A stretch of DNA of 64,000 bases from Ekhidna lutea (GCF_900188325.1 NZ_FZPD01000005.1:1-64000); one strand, 5' to 3'; shown: positions 9,355 to 18,332, counted from the first letter of the stretch. Numbers and translations: made by a program. Notes: a model not told the origin generated them from the letters alone.

Positions 9355-12300
9355 GGTTGTAATTCTAGCACTATTTTCCTACTGCCTGGCTGGAGCCACT
9401 GTCCAGCAGTATGACATCAGACACTTCAATCCGGAGGCAGGCCTAAATGGAACCTACATTTATACTACAATACAGGGACCTAATGGGTATAAGTGGGTTG
9501 GGACAGACTATGGCCTCACGCGATTTGATGGATTGAAGTTTGAATTGATGGATGCCAACGATTCAACCAAAAAGAATTTTGCTTCTTCTGCATTTACGCA
9601 TAATGGGAAAATATATTTTGGCTATTTCAATGGAACAATAAAGGTCTTTGATGGAAAAGGATTCAATGTCATACGTGAGGAGTTGTACGAACAGAGTCCA
9701 ATAACTTCAATTTTTAAAAGTCAGAATCATTTAATAGCCGTAAGTCAAAATAATGGCCTTTTTCGGATTCTTGATGATACACTTGAGGTTTATGAACCAG
9801 CAGAATTGAAGTATAAGAAAGTAAATTTTGCCAAACCTTTCAAAGAACTGATCCTGGTTGGGACGAATGAAGGTCTCCTCGCTTATAAGTTTAATGATTC
9901 TAACAGATTGGTATATGCCGGAAGTATTTCGGGCTTAAACTTTATGTCTATTCAGTCGCTTGAAAGAAATAAGGCAAAAGAGAATTCCTTTTGGGTTGGT
10001 ACAGATTATGGGTTGTATCATTTGGATATGGATATCGAAGGCGCTGGTATTTCAGGCACAGTAGAGAAGGCTGGATTTCTTGAAAAGGAATCTATAAGTG
10101 CATTAAGAGAAACTGGAAATTTGGATCTGTGGGTAGGTACAAAGTACAATGGACTTGTTAAAATTAATTTTAATCGGGATAATACCAAGTCTATCCAATT
10201 CACCTTTTTAAACAAAAAACATAATTTCCCAGGCGATTTTATCAGCACCATCAACATGGATGAAGATGAAAGTATATGGGTAGGTACTATCGGAGATGGT
10301 TTGGTCCAGGTTGCAAAAAAAGGACTTATATATTACAGTTTTGAAGACTTTAGAACCAGGTCTGTCAATAGTATCAGTGGAAACTCACATCACGAATTCT
10401 TTTTTGGAACAGATGTGGGACTTATAAAAGGGTATTACACAGGTACAGTAGATAGCATCAATTTTGAATTAATTAAAGATAAGAAAAGCAGGGGCAATAT
10501 CACTGCCATATACGTTGACAAGGATGATCGGATATACTACTGCGTTGAAGATGTTGGTCTATTCACCGCGGATTCAGATTTATCCAATATTGAGCAAATC
10601 AATTTTGATTATGGCGGAGGGAAGTTAATGATCCGTCAAATCATTAAAAGCCCGGATGGAAATTTGTGGCTCTCTTTAACCCAAAAAGGTGTCTTTGAAT
10701 TAGATCCAAAAGGCAAACTGCTAAACAATTATTCAACGAGCACAGGCTTTTATCACAATGAAATCTATCACATTCACTTTGATAGAAAAGGAAATACCTG
10801 GTTTGCCTCTCATGGTGCCGGGTTAGCCGTGATGCGATCAAATGGAACAATTTTGTATTTGACAAAAGATGGATTGTTCCCCTCTCATGATGTAAACGAT
10901 ATATCAGAAGATGAGTATGGAAATTTATGGATTGGCACACATGGAGATGGAATCTATGAATACAAGGATGAGGAGTTTATTCGATTTTCTACTAAAGAAG
11001 GACTCCTAAATGACTTTTGCTCAGCCGTAATCAGTGATAAAAGTAACCATGTTTGGGCTACACATAGGACTGGTTTGAGCAGAGTAGATGAATTTACTGA
11101 TGCGGTATCAACGATTCAAAAGAAGGATGGATTGGTAGTTGCCGAATTCATTCACAATTCAATTTTTACGGATCAGGATCACAACATATGGATTGGAAAC
11201 AGAAATGGGGTAACCTTTTTAAGCACTCCGGATGAGTTATTTGAATCTAAAATTATCGAACCAATAATTTCTGACGTGAAAGTTGGATATGATGTCCTTG
11301 ATCTCTGGCAGTATTCTTCAGATTCAGTCAGTGGAAGCAGGGTTCCTAAAAATATTGAATTCACACATGATCTTAATAATTTAACATTCGAATATATTGC
11401 CATAAATCTCAGAAACCCTGCTGCTAACCTTTATCAATATAAGCTTGAAGGTCTTGAAGAAAATTGGTCTCCAATCACAAAAAATGGCCAGGTTACGTAC
11501 AATAATCTAGGTGCGGGAACATACACATTTCATGTAAGACAATCAGACAATCCGAACCACTGGGGTGAAAATATTAGCAGCGTCAATATTAGAATCAAGC
11601 GAGCATGGTGGGAAACCTGGTGGGCTATTTTGCTTTTTTTACTGTGTGGTTTTGGGCTGGTTTACGGATTCATAAAATGGCGAACGGATCGACTAAACAT
11701 AAGACTGAAAGAGAAACAACGATTGATCTCGATAACGGAAAGTCAAAACAAACGGTTAAAAGAGTTTTCATTCATTACTTCGCATAATACCAGATCATCT
11801 GTTTCCAATATTCGAGGATTAATCACAGCGCTCGAATCAGATCCCGGAAATCAGGACTTCATAAAAATGCTTAAAAATTCATCTGATCGGTTAAATGGAA
11901 CAATCAGGCATATCAACGAACTTCTGAACTTTGAGAATGATAGGGAAAGCCTCAATAAAGTTTCATGTAATGTAAAAGAATCGATCGATCGTGTATTGAA
12001 ATCGAATGAAGAAGAAATCCGGAAACATGGCGCAAAAGTTATAACAGAGATCCCAGCAGACATTTCAGTAAATGGAGTGCCGACCTACTTCGAAAGCGCA
12101 CTGAATAACCTGATTTCGAATGCGCTAAAGTTCGGCATAACCGAAGACTCCAAAGAGATAACCTTATCAGCAGAAAGTCTTGATGATGAGGTAATGGTAA
12201 AGATCCAGGATCATGGGGTTGGAATTGATTTAAATCGTTTTGGAAAAAAATTATTTAGCCTCGGGTCTCGATTTCACCCGGAAATATCAGAAGGAGATGG

Positions 12301-12448
12301 GTTGGGTATGTTTATTTCCAAAAACCAAATAGAGGGAATGGGAGGTAAAGTTGAAATCGCCAGTAAGGAGGGAGAAGGCACGACCATCTACATTTATCTA
12401 AAGAAGCCCAACCATGAAGACAGTGGAGGTTTGGCTGATGCACCTTAG
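9341..12448 (+). CDS. Two-component regulator propeller sensor histidine kinase
   Basis: The 1035-residue sensor has a signal peptide and a large periplasmic beta-propeller region (about residues 20-660) with repeated WVGT/G motifs (for example KWVGTDYGLTRFDG, FWVGTDYGLYHLD, SIWVGTIGDGLVQV, LWIGTHGDGIYEY). These are followed by a Y_Y_Y domain (about 685-755, ending near GTYTFHVRQ) and a single membrane segment (WWAILLFLLCGFGLVYGF). The cytoplasmic kinase has an H-box with His near residue 815 (FITSHNTRSSVSN), an N-box (ALNNLISNALKF), a G1 box (DHGVGID) and a G2 box (GDGLGMFI). There is no receiver or HTH domain, unlike hybrid one-piece regulators, and no response regulator is adjacent. It overlaps the upstream unknown secreted gene by 14 bp, so the operon probably couples an envelope complex to signalling. 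Confidence 0.9.
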   Translation: MIRIKVVILALFSYCLAGATVQQYDIRHFNPEAGLNGTYIYTTIQGPNGYKWVGTDYGLTRFDGLKFELMDANDSTKKNFASSAFTHNGKIYFGYFNGTIKVFDGKGFNVIREELYEQSPITSIFKSQNHLIAVSQNNGLFRILDDTLEVYEPAELKYKKVNFAKPFKELILVGTNEGLLAYKFNDSNRLVYAGSISGLNFMSIQSLERNKAKENSFWVGTDYGLYHLDMDIEGAGISGTVEKAGFLEKESISALRETGNLDLWVGTKYNGLVKINFNRDNTKSIQFTFLNKKHNFPGDFISTINMDEDESIWVGTIGDGLVQVAKKGLIYYSFEDFRTRSVNSISGNSHHEFFFGTDVGLIKGYYTGTVDSINFELIKDKKSRGNITAIYVDKDDRIYYCVEDVGLFTADSDLSNIEQINFDYGGGKLMIRQIIKSPDGNLWLSLTQKGVFELDPKGKLLNNYSTSTGFYHNEIYHIHFDRKGNTWFASHGAGLAVMRSNGTILYLTKDGLFPSHDVNDISEDEYGNLWIGTHGDGIYEYKDEEFIRFSTKEGLLNDFCSAVISDKSNHVWATHRTGLSRVDEFTDAVSTIQKKDGLVVAEFIHNSIFTDQDHNIWIGNRNGVTFLSTPDELFESKIIEPIISDVKVGYDVLDLWQYSSDSVSGSRVPKNIEFTHDLNNLTFEYIAINLRNPAANLYQYKLEGLEENWSPITKNGQVTYNNLGAGTYTFHVRQSDNPNHWGENISSVNIRIKRAWWETWWAILLFLLCGFGLVYGFIKWRTDRLNIRLKEKQRLISITESQNKRLKEFSFITSHNTRSSVSNIRGLITALESDPGNQDFIKMLKNSSDRLNGTIRHINELLNFENDRESLNKVSCNVKESIDRVLKSNEEEIRKHGAKVITEIPADISVNGVPTYFESALNNLISNALKFGITEDSKEITLSAESLDDEVMVKIQDHGVGIDLNRFGKKLFSLGSRFHPEISEGDGLGMFISKNQIEGMGGKVEIASKEGEGTTIYIYLKKPNHEDSGGLADAP

Positions 12449-12536
12449 ATGGATAATGAAGAGTTAATGGCTGCATGGTCTCATTGCAATATGCTATTTT
12501 TAACTATGCAATCCTTGCAAAGCAAAACACAACATT

Positions 12537-12845
12537 ATGATCGCGCGAATATGGCATGGAAGGACAAGTGCTAATGATTTTGAGGACTACACAAAGTTCA
12601 TGAAGGAAAGAGCTGTTCCTGATTATCAAAACACACCAGGCTTTATCAAGCTGAGTTTTCTAAGAAGATTGGAAGGAAAGGAAGCTCACTTTACGTTAAT
12701 CACATATTGGAAAAACCTGGATGTCATAAAGAATTTTGCGGGGGAGGATTTTGAAAAAGCAAAGTACTATCTTGAGGATGAGGAATTTCTTTTAGAATTT
12801 GAAGAAAAAGTCATCCATCATGAAGTCTTTTCCGAAATAGCCTAA
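12537..12845 (+). CDS. ABM/ferredoxin-like fold small protein
   Basis: The 102-residue protein begins IARIWHGRTSANDFEDYTKF and contains PGFIKLSFLRR and FTLITYWKNLDVIKNFAG. This pattern of two beta-alpha-beta units with a conserved Trp is typical of the antibiotic biosynthesis monooxygenase (ABM) superfamily. Many members have unknown substrates, so no reaction is assigned. It is a short stand-alone gene after the sensor kinase, separated by 88 bp. Confidence 0.7.
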   Translation: MIARIWHGRTSANDFEDYTKFMKERAVPDYQNTPGFIKLSFLRRLEGKEAHFTLITYWKNLDVIKNFAGEDFEKAKYYLEDEEFLLEFEEKVIHHEVFSEIA

Positions 12846-12945
12846 TACATGCCTATGACGAAACACCGAATCTATACCAGTTTTTTGGTTTTATATTGAA
12901 ATTAGTTGATCTACGAATACAATTTCAAAACCACCCATAATAATC

Positions 12946-13236
12946 ATGTACATCATAGACTTAAACTACATCGTTCCACTGGAAGAATTGGATGCCCACA
13001 TGACCGAACATGTGAAGTATCTTCATAAATACTACAAACAGAACAAGTTCGTAGCATCCGGTCGGAAAGTACCGCGAACAGGTGGGATTATTCTGGCGCT
13101 CGCTGACTCACAGGAGGAGGTTGAGCAGATTATTTCAGAAGACCCATTTTTTATCCATAAGCTGGCGGAATTTACAATCACTGAATTCCTCACCTCGCAA
13201 ATGCATCCGGATTTGAAGCCTTTGCTGAAGTCTTAA
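12946..13236 (+). CDS. YciI-like protein
   Basis: The 96-residue protein fits the YciI family: the N-terminus MYIIDLNYIVPLEELDAHM is followed by EHVKYLHKYYKQNKFVASG and GIILALADSQEEVEQIISEDP, the DPF segment being typical. The family has a ferredoxin-like dimeric fold with a conserved His-Asp pair, and here candidates lie in the H-hydrophobic-L helix and the EDPF turn. The biochemical role is generally unknown. It stands alone between an ABM-like gene and a toxin-antitoxin pair. Confidence 0.75.
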   Translation: MYIIDLNYIVPLEELDAHMTEHVKYLHKYYKQNKFVASGRKVPRTGGIILALADSQEEVEQIISEDPFFIHKLAEFTITEFLTSQMHPDLKPLLKS

Positions 13237-13257
13237 ATTAATTCCGCTGCTTTTGTC

Positions 13258-13278
13258 ATGCCGGACTTGATCCGGCAT
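13258..13278. repeat. Short palindromic intergenic repeat
   Basis: ATGCCGGA (13258-13265) and TCCGGCAT (13271-13278) are perfect inverted arms around a 5-nt loop. It resembles the GTCATGCCGGACTTGATCCGG class of dispersed intergenic palindromes seen across bacteria. No T run follows, so a terminator role is unlikely. Confidence 0.6.
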
Positions 13279-13340
13279 CTTCATACGCCTCACCTCATGT
13301 CTCCACAAACCAAAAAGGTTTGATGAATGGCTTGCCTGAC

Positions 13341-13376
13341 ATTGTACAACTAATTGTACAATTTTTCGTATGTTTG
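13341..13376 (+). promoter_or_regulatory. YefM/YoeB operator palindrome and -7 box
   Basis: Two TTGTACAA octamers (13342-13349 and 13354-13361) form a perfect palindrome around CTAA. Each holds the TGTACA core known from the yefM-yoeB operator of E. coli. A TATGTTTG box (13369-13376) matches the Bacteroidota -7 element TAnnTTTG, so the palindrome covers the upstream promoter region. Transcription would then start at or next to the antitoxin ATG at 13381, implying a leaderless or nearly leaderless message (inference). Confidence 0.7.
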
Positions 13377-13380
13377 TCCT

Positions 13381-13632
13381 ATGGATATTACGACGTATTC
13401 AAATTTCAGGCAAAACTTAAAATCCTTTATGGATAAGGTGGTAAAATCGAGAGCTCCTTTGTTTGTAACGAGAGCCAATGGGGAAGATGCTGTTGTTTTG
13501 TCTAAAGAGGAATATGATGGAATACAGGACACCTTACACTTATTAAGCAGTCCCAAAAATGCCCAACGATTAAAAGAAAGCATCGAAGAGTTTGAAAGAG
13601 GTGGGGGAGAAACGAAAGAGCTTATTGATTAA
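13381..13632 (+). CDS. yefM: Type II antitoxin, Phd/YefM family
   Basis: The 83-residue product begins MDITTYSNFRQNLKSFMDKV, matching the N-terminal DNA-binding fold of Phd/YefM, with FVTRANGEDAVVLSKEEYDG typical of the family. The acidic C-terminal tail (IEEFERGGGETKELID) is the probable toxin-neutralising segment. I prefer the ATG at 13381 over the upstream TTG at 13354, because the latter lies inside the operator palindrome and before the -7 box. The stop overlaps the toxin start by one base (TAATG), the usual coupled arrangement. The pair is probably autoregulated through the TGTACA palindrome upstream. Confidence 0.9.
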   Translation: MDITTYSNFRQNLKSFMDKVVKSRAPLFVTRANGEDAVVLSKEEYDGIQDTLHLLSSPKNAQRLKESIEEFERGGGETKELID

Positions 13633-13886
13633 TGCAAATTGTATTTCTCACCCATGCCTGGGAAGACTACCTCTTTTGGCAGAAGCACAATAAGAAAATG
13701 CTTAAGAGGGTGAATGAATTGATTAAACAATGTGTGAGAACCCCATTCGTAGGAATAGGAAAACCGGAAGCGTTAAAGAATGATTTATCTGGATGGTGGT
13801 CCAGACGGATTGATCAGGAACATCGACTTGTCTATAGGGTAGAGAAAGACAGGCTTTACATCGCACAGTGCAGAAAACACTATTAA
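13632..13886 (+). CDS. yoeB: Type II toxin YoeB/Txe, ribosome-dependent mRNA endonuclease
   Basis: The 84-residue product has the same length as E. coli YoeB. It contains the family signature WWSRRIDQEHRLVYRVE, with the catalytic Arg/Glu region, and ends CRKHY, supplying the terminal His-Tyr pair used in mRNA cleavage. The toxin cleaves mRNA in the ribosomal A site when freed from YefM. It is translationally coupled to the antitoxin gene. No inactivating change is visible, so the module appears intact. Confidence 0.92.
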   Translation: MQIVFLTHAWEDYLFWQKHNKKMLKRVNELIKQCVRTPFVGIGKPEALKNDLSGWWSRRIDQEHRLVYRVEKDRLYIAQCRKHY

Positions 13887-13998
13887 TGCAATTCATTCGA
13901 CCCACACTATTCTATATTATTTATAGTAAGTTTTCTAATACTAAAGCAACCAAGTGACGGTGGGCTGCATCATGTTCGAAACAAAAACTACCTAACCC

Positions 13999-14655
13999 AT
14001 GCACACACTTCAAGAACAAAAAAATGCCGTAACCTGGCTGAGAATCATTTACCCACTTTGGGCAGTTCTGGGAATGTTCAGTCTCTTGTATGTCCCGTCC
14101 CAATTAATCGTTTTGAGCGATCCGGAGCTCACAGCTTCGAACATCATGGCGAATGAAATGCTTTTTAGGCTTGGTATAGCTGGCAGTTTAATAACCCAAT
14201 TATTTAGTGTTGCAGCGGTTTGGTTTCTATACAAGCTGTTTTATTCCACATATAGGGATGCTACCATTCTCATGGCCATTTTCGCTTTTCTGGGAATTCC
14301 GATAGCTATGCTCAGTACCGCTGATCAGCTAATGGTGCTAGAGGTTCTGGATCAGCCTGATCAAGTGGTTTCTTTACTTAAGCAAAGCTCAAGAGGCACC
14401 ATCATCGCTACAATTTTCTGGGGCTTATGGTTACTGCCTCAAGGTTATATGATCATTCGCTCACCCTTATTTCCGCGCATTATTGGCTGGTTTATGATTC
14501 TGGCCGGTGCAGGATATACCATATCGGCATTCGCCTACTTCCTGGGTATCAAAGGATCATTGATGGACGTGCTGGATTATCTCACTTTTGGTGAAGTGAT
14601 CTGGATGTTATGGGTGCTCATTATGGGTGCTCGCTGGAAGACATTGGATAGTTGA
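13999..14655 (+). CDS. DUF4386 family integral membrane protein
   Basis: The 218-residue protein has about six hydrophobic membrane segments (for example IIYPLWAVLGMFSLLYV, ILMAIFAFLGIPIAML, TIIATIFWGLWLLPQGYMI and WFMILAGAGYTISAFAYF). The motif FWGLWLLPQGYMIIRSPLFP followed by GWFMILAGAGY is typical of DUF4386 proteins, whose role is unknown. It is a stand-alone gene downstream of the toxin-antitoxin pair. Confidence 0.8.
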   Translation: MHTLQEQKNAVTWLRIIYPLWAVLGMFSLLYVPSQLIVLSDPELTASNIMANEMLFRLGIAGSLITQLFSVAAVWFLYKLFYSTYRDATILMAIFAFLGIPIAMLSTADQLMVLEVLDQPDQVVSLLKQSSRGTIIATIFWGLWLLPQGYMIIRSPLFPRIIGWFMILAGAGYTISAFAYFLGIKGSLMDVLDYLTFGEVIWMLWVLIMGARWKTLDS

Positions 14656-14775
14656 TGCGGGTAGTTTGAGTTTAATTCGGTAATCTGATAATTAAGATAC
14701 TTTCAATTTATAGGCCATTTTGAGGTCTTACTCAGTTATTCATTAAATTTGATAAGGCCAGTTGTTGAAAGCGTC

Positions 14776-16368
14776 ATGAGATCTCTGATTGTAATTTGGA
14801 TCATTTTTTCTTTTTATTGCTCCTTTGGGCAAGATCCAAAATCGATCCCCCTACCCATGCATATGAGGTGTGATGGCTCAGCGGCTCTTATGCCGGATTC
14901 TTCAATGATTATCACTCAATACAATATGGTTGGTGTTAATAAGACCACCAGGTATGTTTTTAAGGATAATCAGTGGATTGAAGAATCGAACAAGCTAGTA
15001 GATATTATTAATGCTACACTCACCGATGGTCACATTCACTTTCGCTTCTCGCATGATTTTACTAGACTCTTTGTATTAGTCCATGAAGACTCAGGTCAAC
15101 ATTTTTATGAGCTTAGCAAAAATGAGGAGGGAATATGGGGACTTCCCCAAGAAGTTTTGATTGACAATAACAGAAAAACCAATTCAGTACCTTCTTATTC
15201 ATTTGACAACTCAAAACTATTTACAACGATCGAAGGAAGGAATGATTGGTCCGTAATCGAAGTATGGGGAGGAAAGAACTATTCAGAAATAATTGAAAAG
15301 ATCAAAGTGCCTAAGTTGAAAGAGATTATTCAGGTAATTTCAATTGGTGAAAAGTCATTATTGCTTTTTGCTGCTAAAAAAAAGCAGAAAGAATATGTTT
15401 GGTATTTGATTAAGGAAACCGCGGACAATTCATGGACAGCTCCGGTCCAAATTAGCAGCCTCAAAATGTACTTTTTTGGACTAGCAACTACCGCGTTTCC
15501 GGAGTGGATGATCTATTCCAATTTTGAAAATTCTACACTTTATCTACACCCAACTCCACCTCTGTTAAAGGCTGAACTAAAAACTCCAAAAAGAAACAAT
15601 GAAATTGCGATTTCCCAGAATGAAAAAGCTCAAAACATCAATCAAATGGTTAAGCCAGGAGGTAAATACCATGCTGTTTTGATAGGTAACTCTGATTATC
15701 AAATGGATAAGCTGGATTTGGTGAATCCAACAGATGATGTGGATGAGCTGAAACAAATTCTGACTAATAAATACTCATTTAATACGGAAAACATTATCAC
15801 ATTAAAAAACGCTACCAGAGACGAAGTTCTGGAGGTTTTATATAGGCTTAGAAAGGAGATCAGTGTAACTGATAACCTATTAATATTTTATGCCGGTCAT
15901 GGTTACTGGGATGACAAAGTGGAGCAAGGATATTGGTGGCCTGTAGACACTGATCCTGCCAATCCTTCCAACTGGTTATCGAATAGTGATCTCAAGGAGC
16001 AAATAAGAGCCATAAGAAGTGCACATACATTACTCATTTCTGATGCGTGTTTTAGCGGTGGTATTTTTAGGGCACGAGGCAATGAAATCAGAAGCGCATC
16101 AAGAGATATTCAATTGCTTTACAGACTTCCCAGCAGGCGCGCAATGAGTTCAGGGAATATGTCTTCAGTTTCAGATAATTCTGTTTTTTTTAAATACCTG
16201 ATTAAGTATCTGGATGAAAATACAGACCAGTTCCTTTCTTCCAGCGATCTATTTACAAAGGTTCGCAGGGCAGTTTTGAGTAATAGCTTAACTGTTCCTC
16301 AGGATGGCGTGATCATGGGGACGGGGGATGAAGGAGGCGATTTCATTTTTATCCAACAAAAGGAATAG
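14776..16368 (+). CDS. Secreted caspase-like (peptidase C14) protein
   Basis: The start at 14776 (MRSLIVIWIIFSFYCSFGQ) gives a clean signal peptide; an upstream in-frame TTG at 14749 is less likely. The N-terminal part (about residues 25-290) resembles a beta-rich sensor region without a firm family, containing PD40-like phrases such as RLFVLVHEDSG. The C-terminal domain (about 300-525) is a caspase/metacaspase fold: YHAVLIGNSDYQMDKLDLVN, the catalytic His in LLIFYAGHGYW and the catalytic Cys in TLLISDACFSGG. The dyad is intact, so proteolysis is plausible. Localisation is outside the cytoplasm by the signal peptide; targets are unknown. No obvious partner gene is adjacent. Confidence 0.88.
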   Translation: MRSLIVIWIIFSFYCSFGQDPKSIPLPMHMRCDGSAALMPDSSMIITQYNMVGVNKTTRYVFKDNQWIEESNKLVDIINATLTDGHIHFRFSHDFTRLFVLVHEDSGQHFYELSKNEEGIWGLPQEVLIDNNRKTNSVPSYSFDNSKLFTTIEGRNDWSVIEVWGGKNYSEIIEKIKVPKLKEIIQVISIGEKSLLLFAAKKKQKEYVWYLIKETADNSWTAPVQISSLKMYFFGLATTAFPEWMIYSNFENSTLYLHPTPPLLKAELKTPKRNNEIAISQNEKAQNINQMVKPGGKYHAVLIGNSDYQMDKLDLVNPTDDVDELKQILTNKYSFNTENIITLKNATRDEVLEVLYRLRKEISVTDNLLIFYAGHGYWDDKVEQGYWWPVDTDPANPSNWLSNSDLKEQIRAIRSAHTLLISDACFSGGIFRARGNEIRSASRDIQLLYRLPSRRAMSSGNMSSVSDNSVFFKYLIKYLDENTDQFLSSSDLFTKVRRAVLSNSLTVPQDGVIMGTGDEGGDFIFIQQKE

Positions 16369-16437
16369 CATTCAAGCAAACAACTCACAAATTCAAAAAA
16401 TGTAATGACTGTAAGTTTTATTGGGTACCTTGGTTAA

Positions 16438-16650
16438 ATGGGAGAACTCCTTGATAAACAGCACAGGTTTTATCTTCAGCATGAGCAGAAGCTTGTTGAG
16501 AAATACAAGGGTCAATTCATAGTTATTCATGATGAAAAAGTGGCTGAGTCCTTTGGTTCAGAACGAGATGCCTACATCTACTGTGTCAAGCATTTTCCTA
16601 TGGGAACGTTCTTAATTAGAAAGGTACTTGCCAAATCTTCCCCAGCTTAA
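16438..16650 (+). CDS. DUF5678-like small protein
   Basis: The 70-residue protein has the pattern YKGQFIVIHDEKVAESFGS followed by AYIYCVKHFPMGTFLIRKV, close to DUF5678 proteins (a short beta-rich domain often linked to protease or toxin-type contexts). It has no signal peptide. It stands 70 bp after the caspase-like gene on the same strand and may be cotranscribed with the next fragment. Function unknown. Confidence 0.6.
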   Translation: MGELLDKQHRFYLQHEQKLVEKYKGQFIVIHDEKVAESFGSERDAYIYCVKHFPMGTFLIRKVLAKSSPA

Positions 16651-16659
16651 CACCAATAC

Positions 16660-16881
16660 ATGCTGAGTATCACCAATTCCATATCGATCAAAAAACCTCT
16701 ATCGGAAGTTTTTGCATTCGTTAGCGACCAGCGAAATAACCCCAAATGGAATTACAACATCGTTAATGTGAAGAAAACAAACGAAGCTGAAGGAGTGGGG
16801 GCCGAATATCTCCAAATCCGAAAAAGCGATAAGCAGCCACTCGCCTCGGTTCGTGTCCCCACAAATCGAAAGATTAATTAA
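16660..16881 (+). pseudogene. 3'-truncated SRPBCC (START-like) gene
   Basis: The 73 codons read ISIKKPLSEVFAFVSDQRNN and PKWNYNIVNVKKTNEAEGVG, the usual N-terminal half of SRPBCC/polyketide cyclase-like proteins, which normally run to about 140-150 residues. The frame ends soon after residue 60 with unrelated residues. No continuation is visible in the other frames before the convergent haloperoxidase gene begins at 16916. The distal half therefore seems to have been lost or replaced; a short functional protein is possible but unlikely. Confidence 0.6.
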
Positions 16882-16915
16882 TGGTTTGATAGTGCATGAT
16901 TTCAATTCATATACA

Positions 16916-18238
16916 CTATTGCACAGGTCTGATAAACTCCCTACTCGCATATTCACCAATTTTAGCTCCCAGTTGGTGTCCTTCTTCAGAGTCGTACCTG
17001 AAGTGAATGCCAAGGTAGACCCTGGACATAGATGCTTCCAGTCCTGCAGTAGAAAAGCTATCGAATGAACGAGTAGGCGGATCCATTTTGATTTTTCCTG
17101 AAAAGGGCCCTGCTTTATCCACTTCCTCTGTTGTCATTGTGAATGCATATTTGTCTCCTGTTCCTAAGGTGTTAGCAAGCACAGTCATGGCAGCAGTACT
17201 GGCAGTGCCATGTGCGGAAGGATAAGAGGGAAATGCATAGGTATGTTTATGCAAATTGTTCCAGGCAGTATCAGGTTCTGTGTCACTATTCTGATCATGA
17301 GCCGCCCAGCGAATGGCTGTATAGGGTCTCCAATGATTATAATGGAACTTGTTATCAAATACATTCACATAAGCATCGTATATAGTCATATTAAGCAAGG
17401 CAAAAAGCCTTGCGGATTCCCATAGATTAAGGTTTTCTTTAATGACTAGTTTTCGTGCCAGTCTGTTGTGAGAATTTTCCACAAAATCTTTCCACCACAT
17501 CGCTAAATGCGTTTGATCTTCAGACCGTATGTCACTTTCAAATTTCCCGTACGCTTTTACTTCATTGAAAGCATTTGTGTATTCATCGCTTGTGATGTCA
17601 GGCGGAGGTGGTGATCTGAATTGATCCTGTGATTTCAGCATAAAAGGTTTGGCCTTAGCCCATCCAGCTCCGAAGATAAATCCCTCGGGCGTACCGCTAT
17701 GTTCGTTAAACTCTGCATACACGCCGGGTGCCATGGGATGCCACTCATAGCTTGCTTCACCTGCGAAATCATCTTCGGATCGCATGCGGAGTATTTCCAT
17801 TGCGGATGCTTTTCCAATTCTTATGCCCTCCGCTTTCGATTTGCCGTCATCTATTATTGCAAGCCATCGATTCAGTTCGTTTTTCAGTTCCTCCGTGTTG
17901 TCAGGGAATTGATTAGCAGCTACTTCATAAGCCGACTGAGCTACAGCAGCTAGTGGGTTAGCTTCAGGAGAAGATTCAGCGAACACATAAGGTGTGTAAA
18001 CAGATTCTATGCTGTTGAGTGCATCATTTATGGCGATATGCATCATGGCCTCAGTTCTTACTCCCTTGAGTGTGAGAAGGCCATCCTCTGACATGGCCAT
18101 TTCCATTACTTTTTGATTCCAGGCAATAAGAGGTGTTGAGTCATAATCATTTGGTGAACCGGATTCGGATTTGCAGCTACATAGTAGAGGTGCCAAAAGG
18201 ACAATTAGCCATGTTGTTGGTAGTAGGTTCGCTTTCAT
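16916..18238 (-). CDS. Vanadium-dependent haloperoxidase-like lipoprotein (PAP2 superfamily)
   Basis: The 440-residue protein has a lipoprotein signal (LLAPLLCSCKS, lipidated Cys near residue 22). It retains all three PAP2/haloperoxidase signatures: KFHYNHWRP (K-x6-RP), PSYPSAHG (active-site His loop) and SRVYLGIHFRYD (SRx5Hx3D). These residues coordinate vanadate in haloperoxidases or form the phosphatase site in PAP2 enzymes. The length and the AMMHIAINDALNSIESVY helix fit the bacterial haloperoxidase-like group. Enzyme specificity, halide or phosphatase, cannot be decided from the sequence. It is encoded convergently with the truncated SRPBCC fragment. Confidence 0.88.
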   Translation of the reverse strand: MKANLLPTTWLIVLLAPLLCSCKSESGSPNDYDSTPLIAWNQKVMEMAMSEDGLLTLKGVRTEAMMHIAINDALNSIESVYTPYVFAESSPEANPLAAVAQSAYEVAANQFPDNTEELKNELNRWLAIIDDGKSKAEGIRIGKASAMEILRMRSEDDFAGEASYEWHPMAPGVYAEFNEHSGTPEGFIFGAGWAKAKPFMLKSQDQFRSPPPPDITSDEYTNAFNEVKAYGKFESDIRSEDQTHLAMWWKDFVENSHNRLARKLVIKENLNLWESARLFALLNMTIYDAYVNVFDNKFHYNHWRPYTAIRWAAHDQNSDTEPDTAWNNLHKHTYAFPSYPSAHGTASTAAMTVLANTLGTGDKYAFTMTTEEVDKAGPFSGKIKMDPPTRSFDSFSTAGLEASMSRVYLGIHFRYDSEEGHQLGAKIGEYASREFIRPVQ

Positions 18239-18332
18239 TACAAGAATTTTAGCGATCTAAGGTACCTTGACCGAAGTAAAATGAATTTGGAATCTGACTC
18301 AAAAAATATGCTATGAATATCAAACAAGGATG

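Noticed and set aside
16853-17068. Plus-strand open frame overlapping the haloperoxidase gene and SRPBCC fragment
   Set aside because: It is out of frame with both, has no recognisable domain and is explained as a shadow of the haloperoxidase gene.
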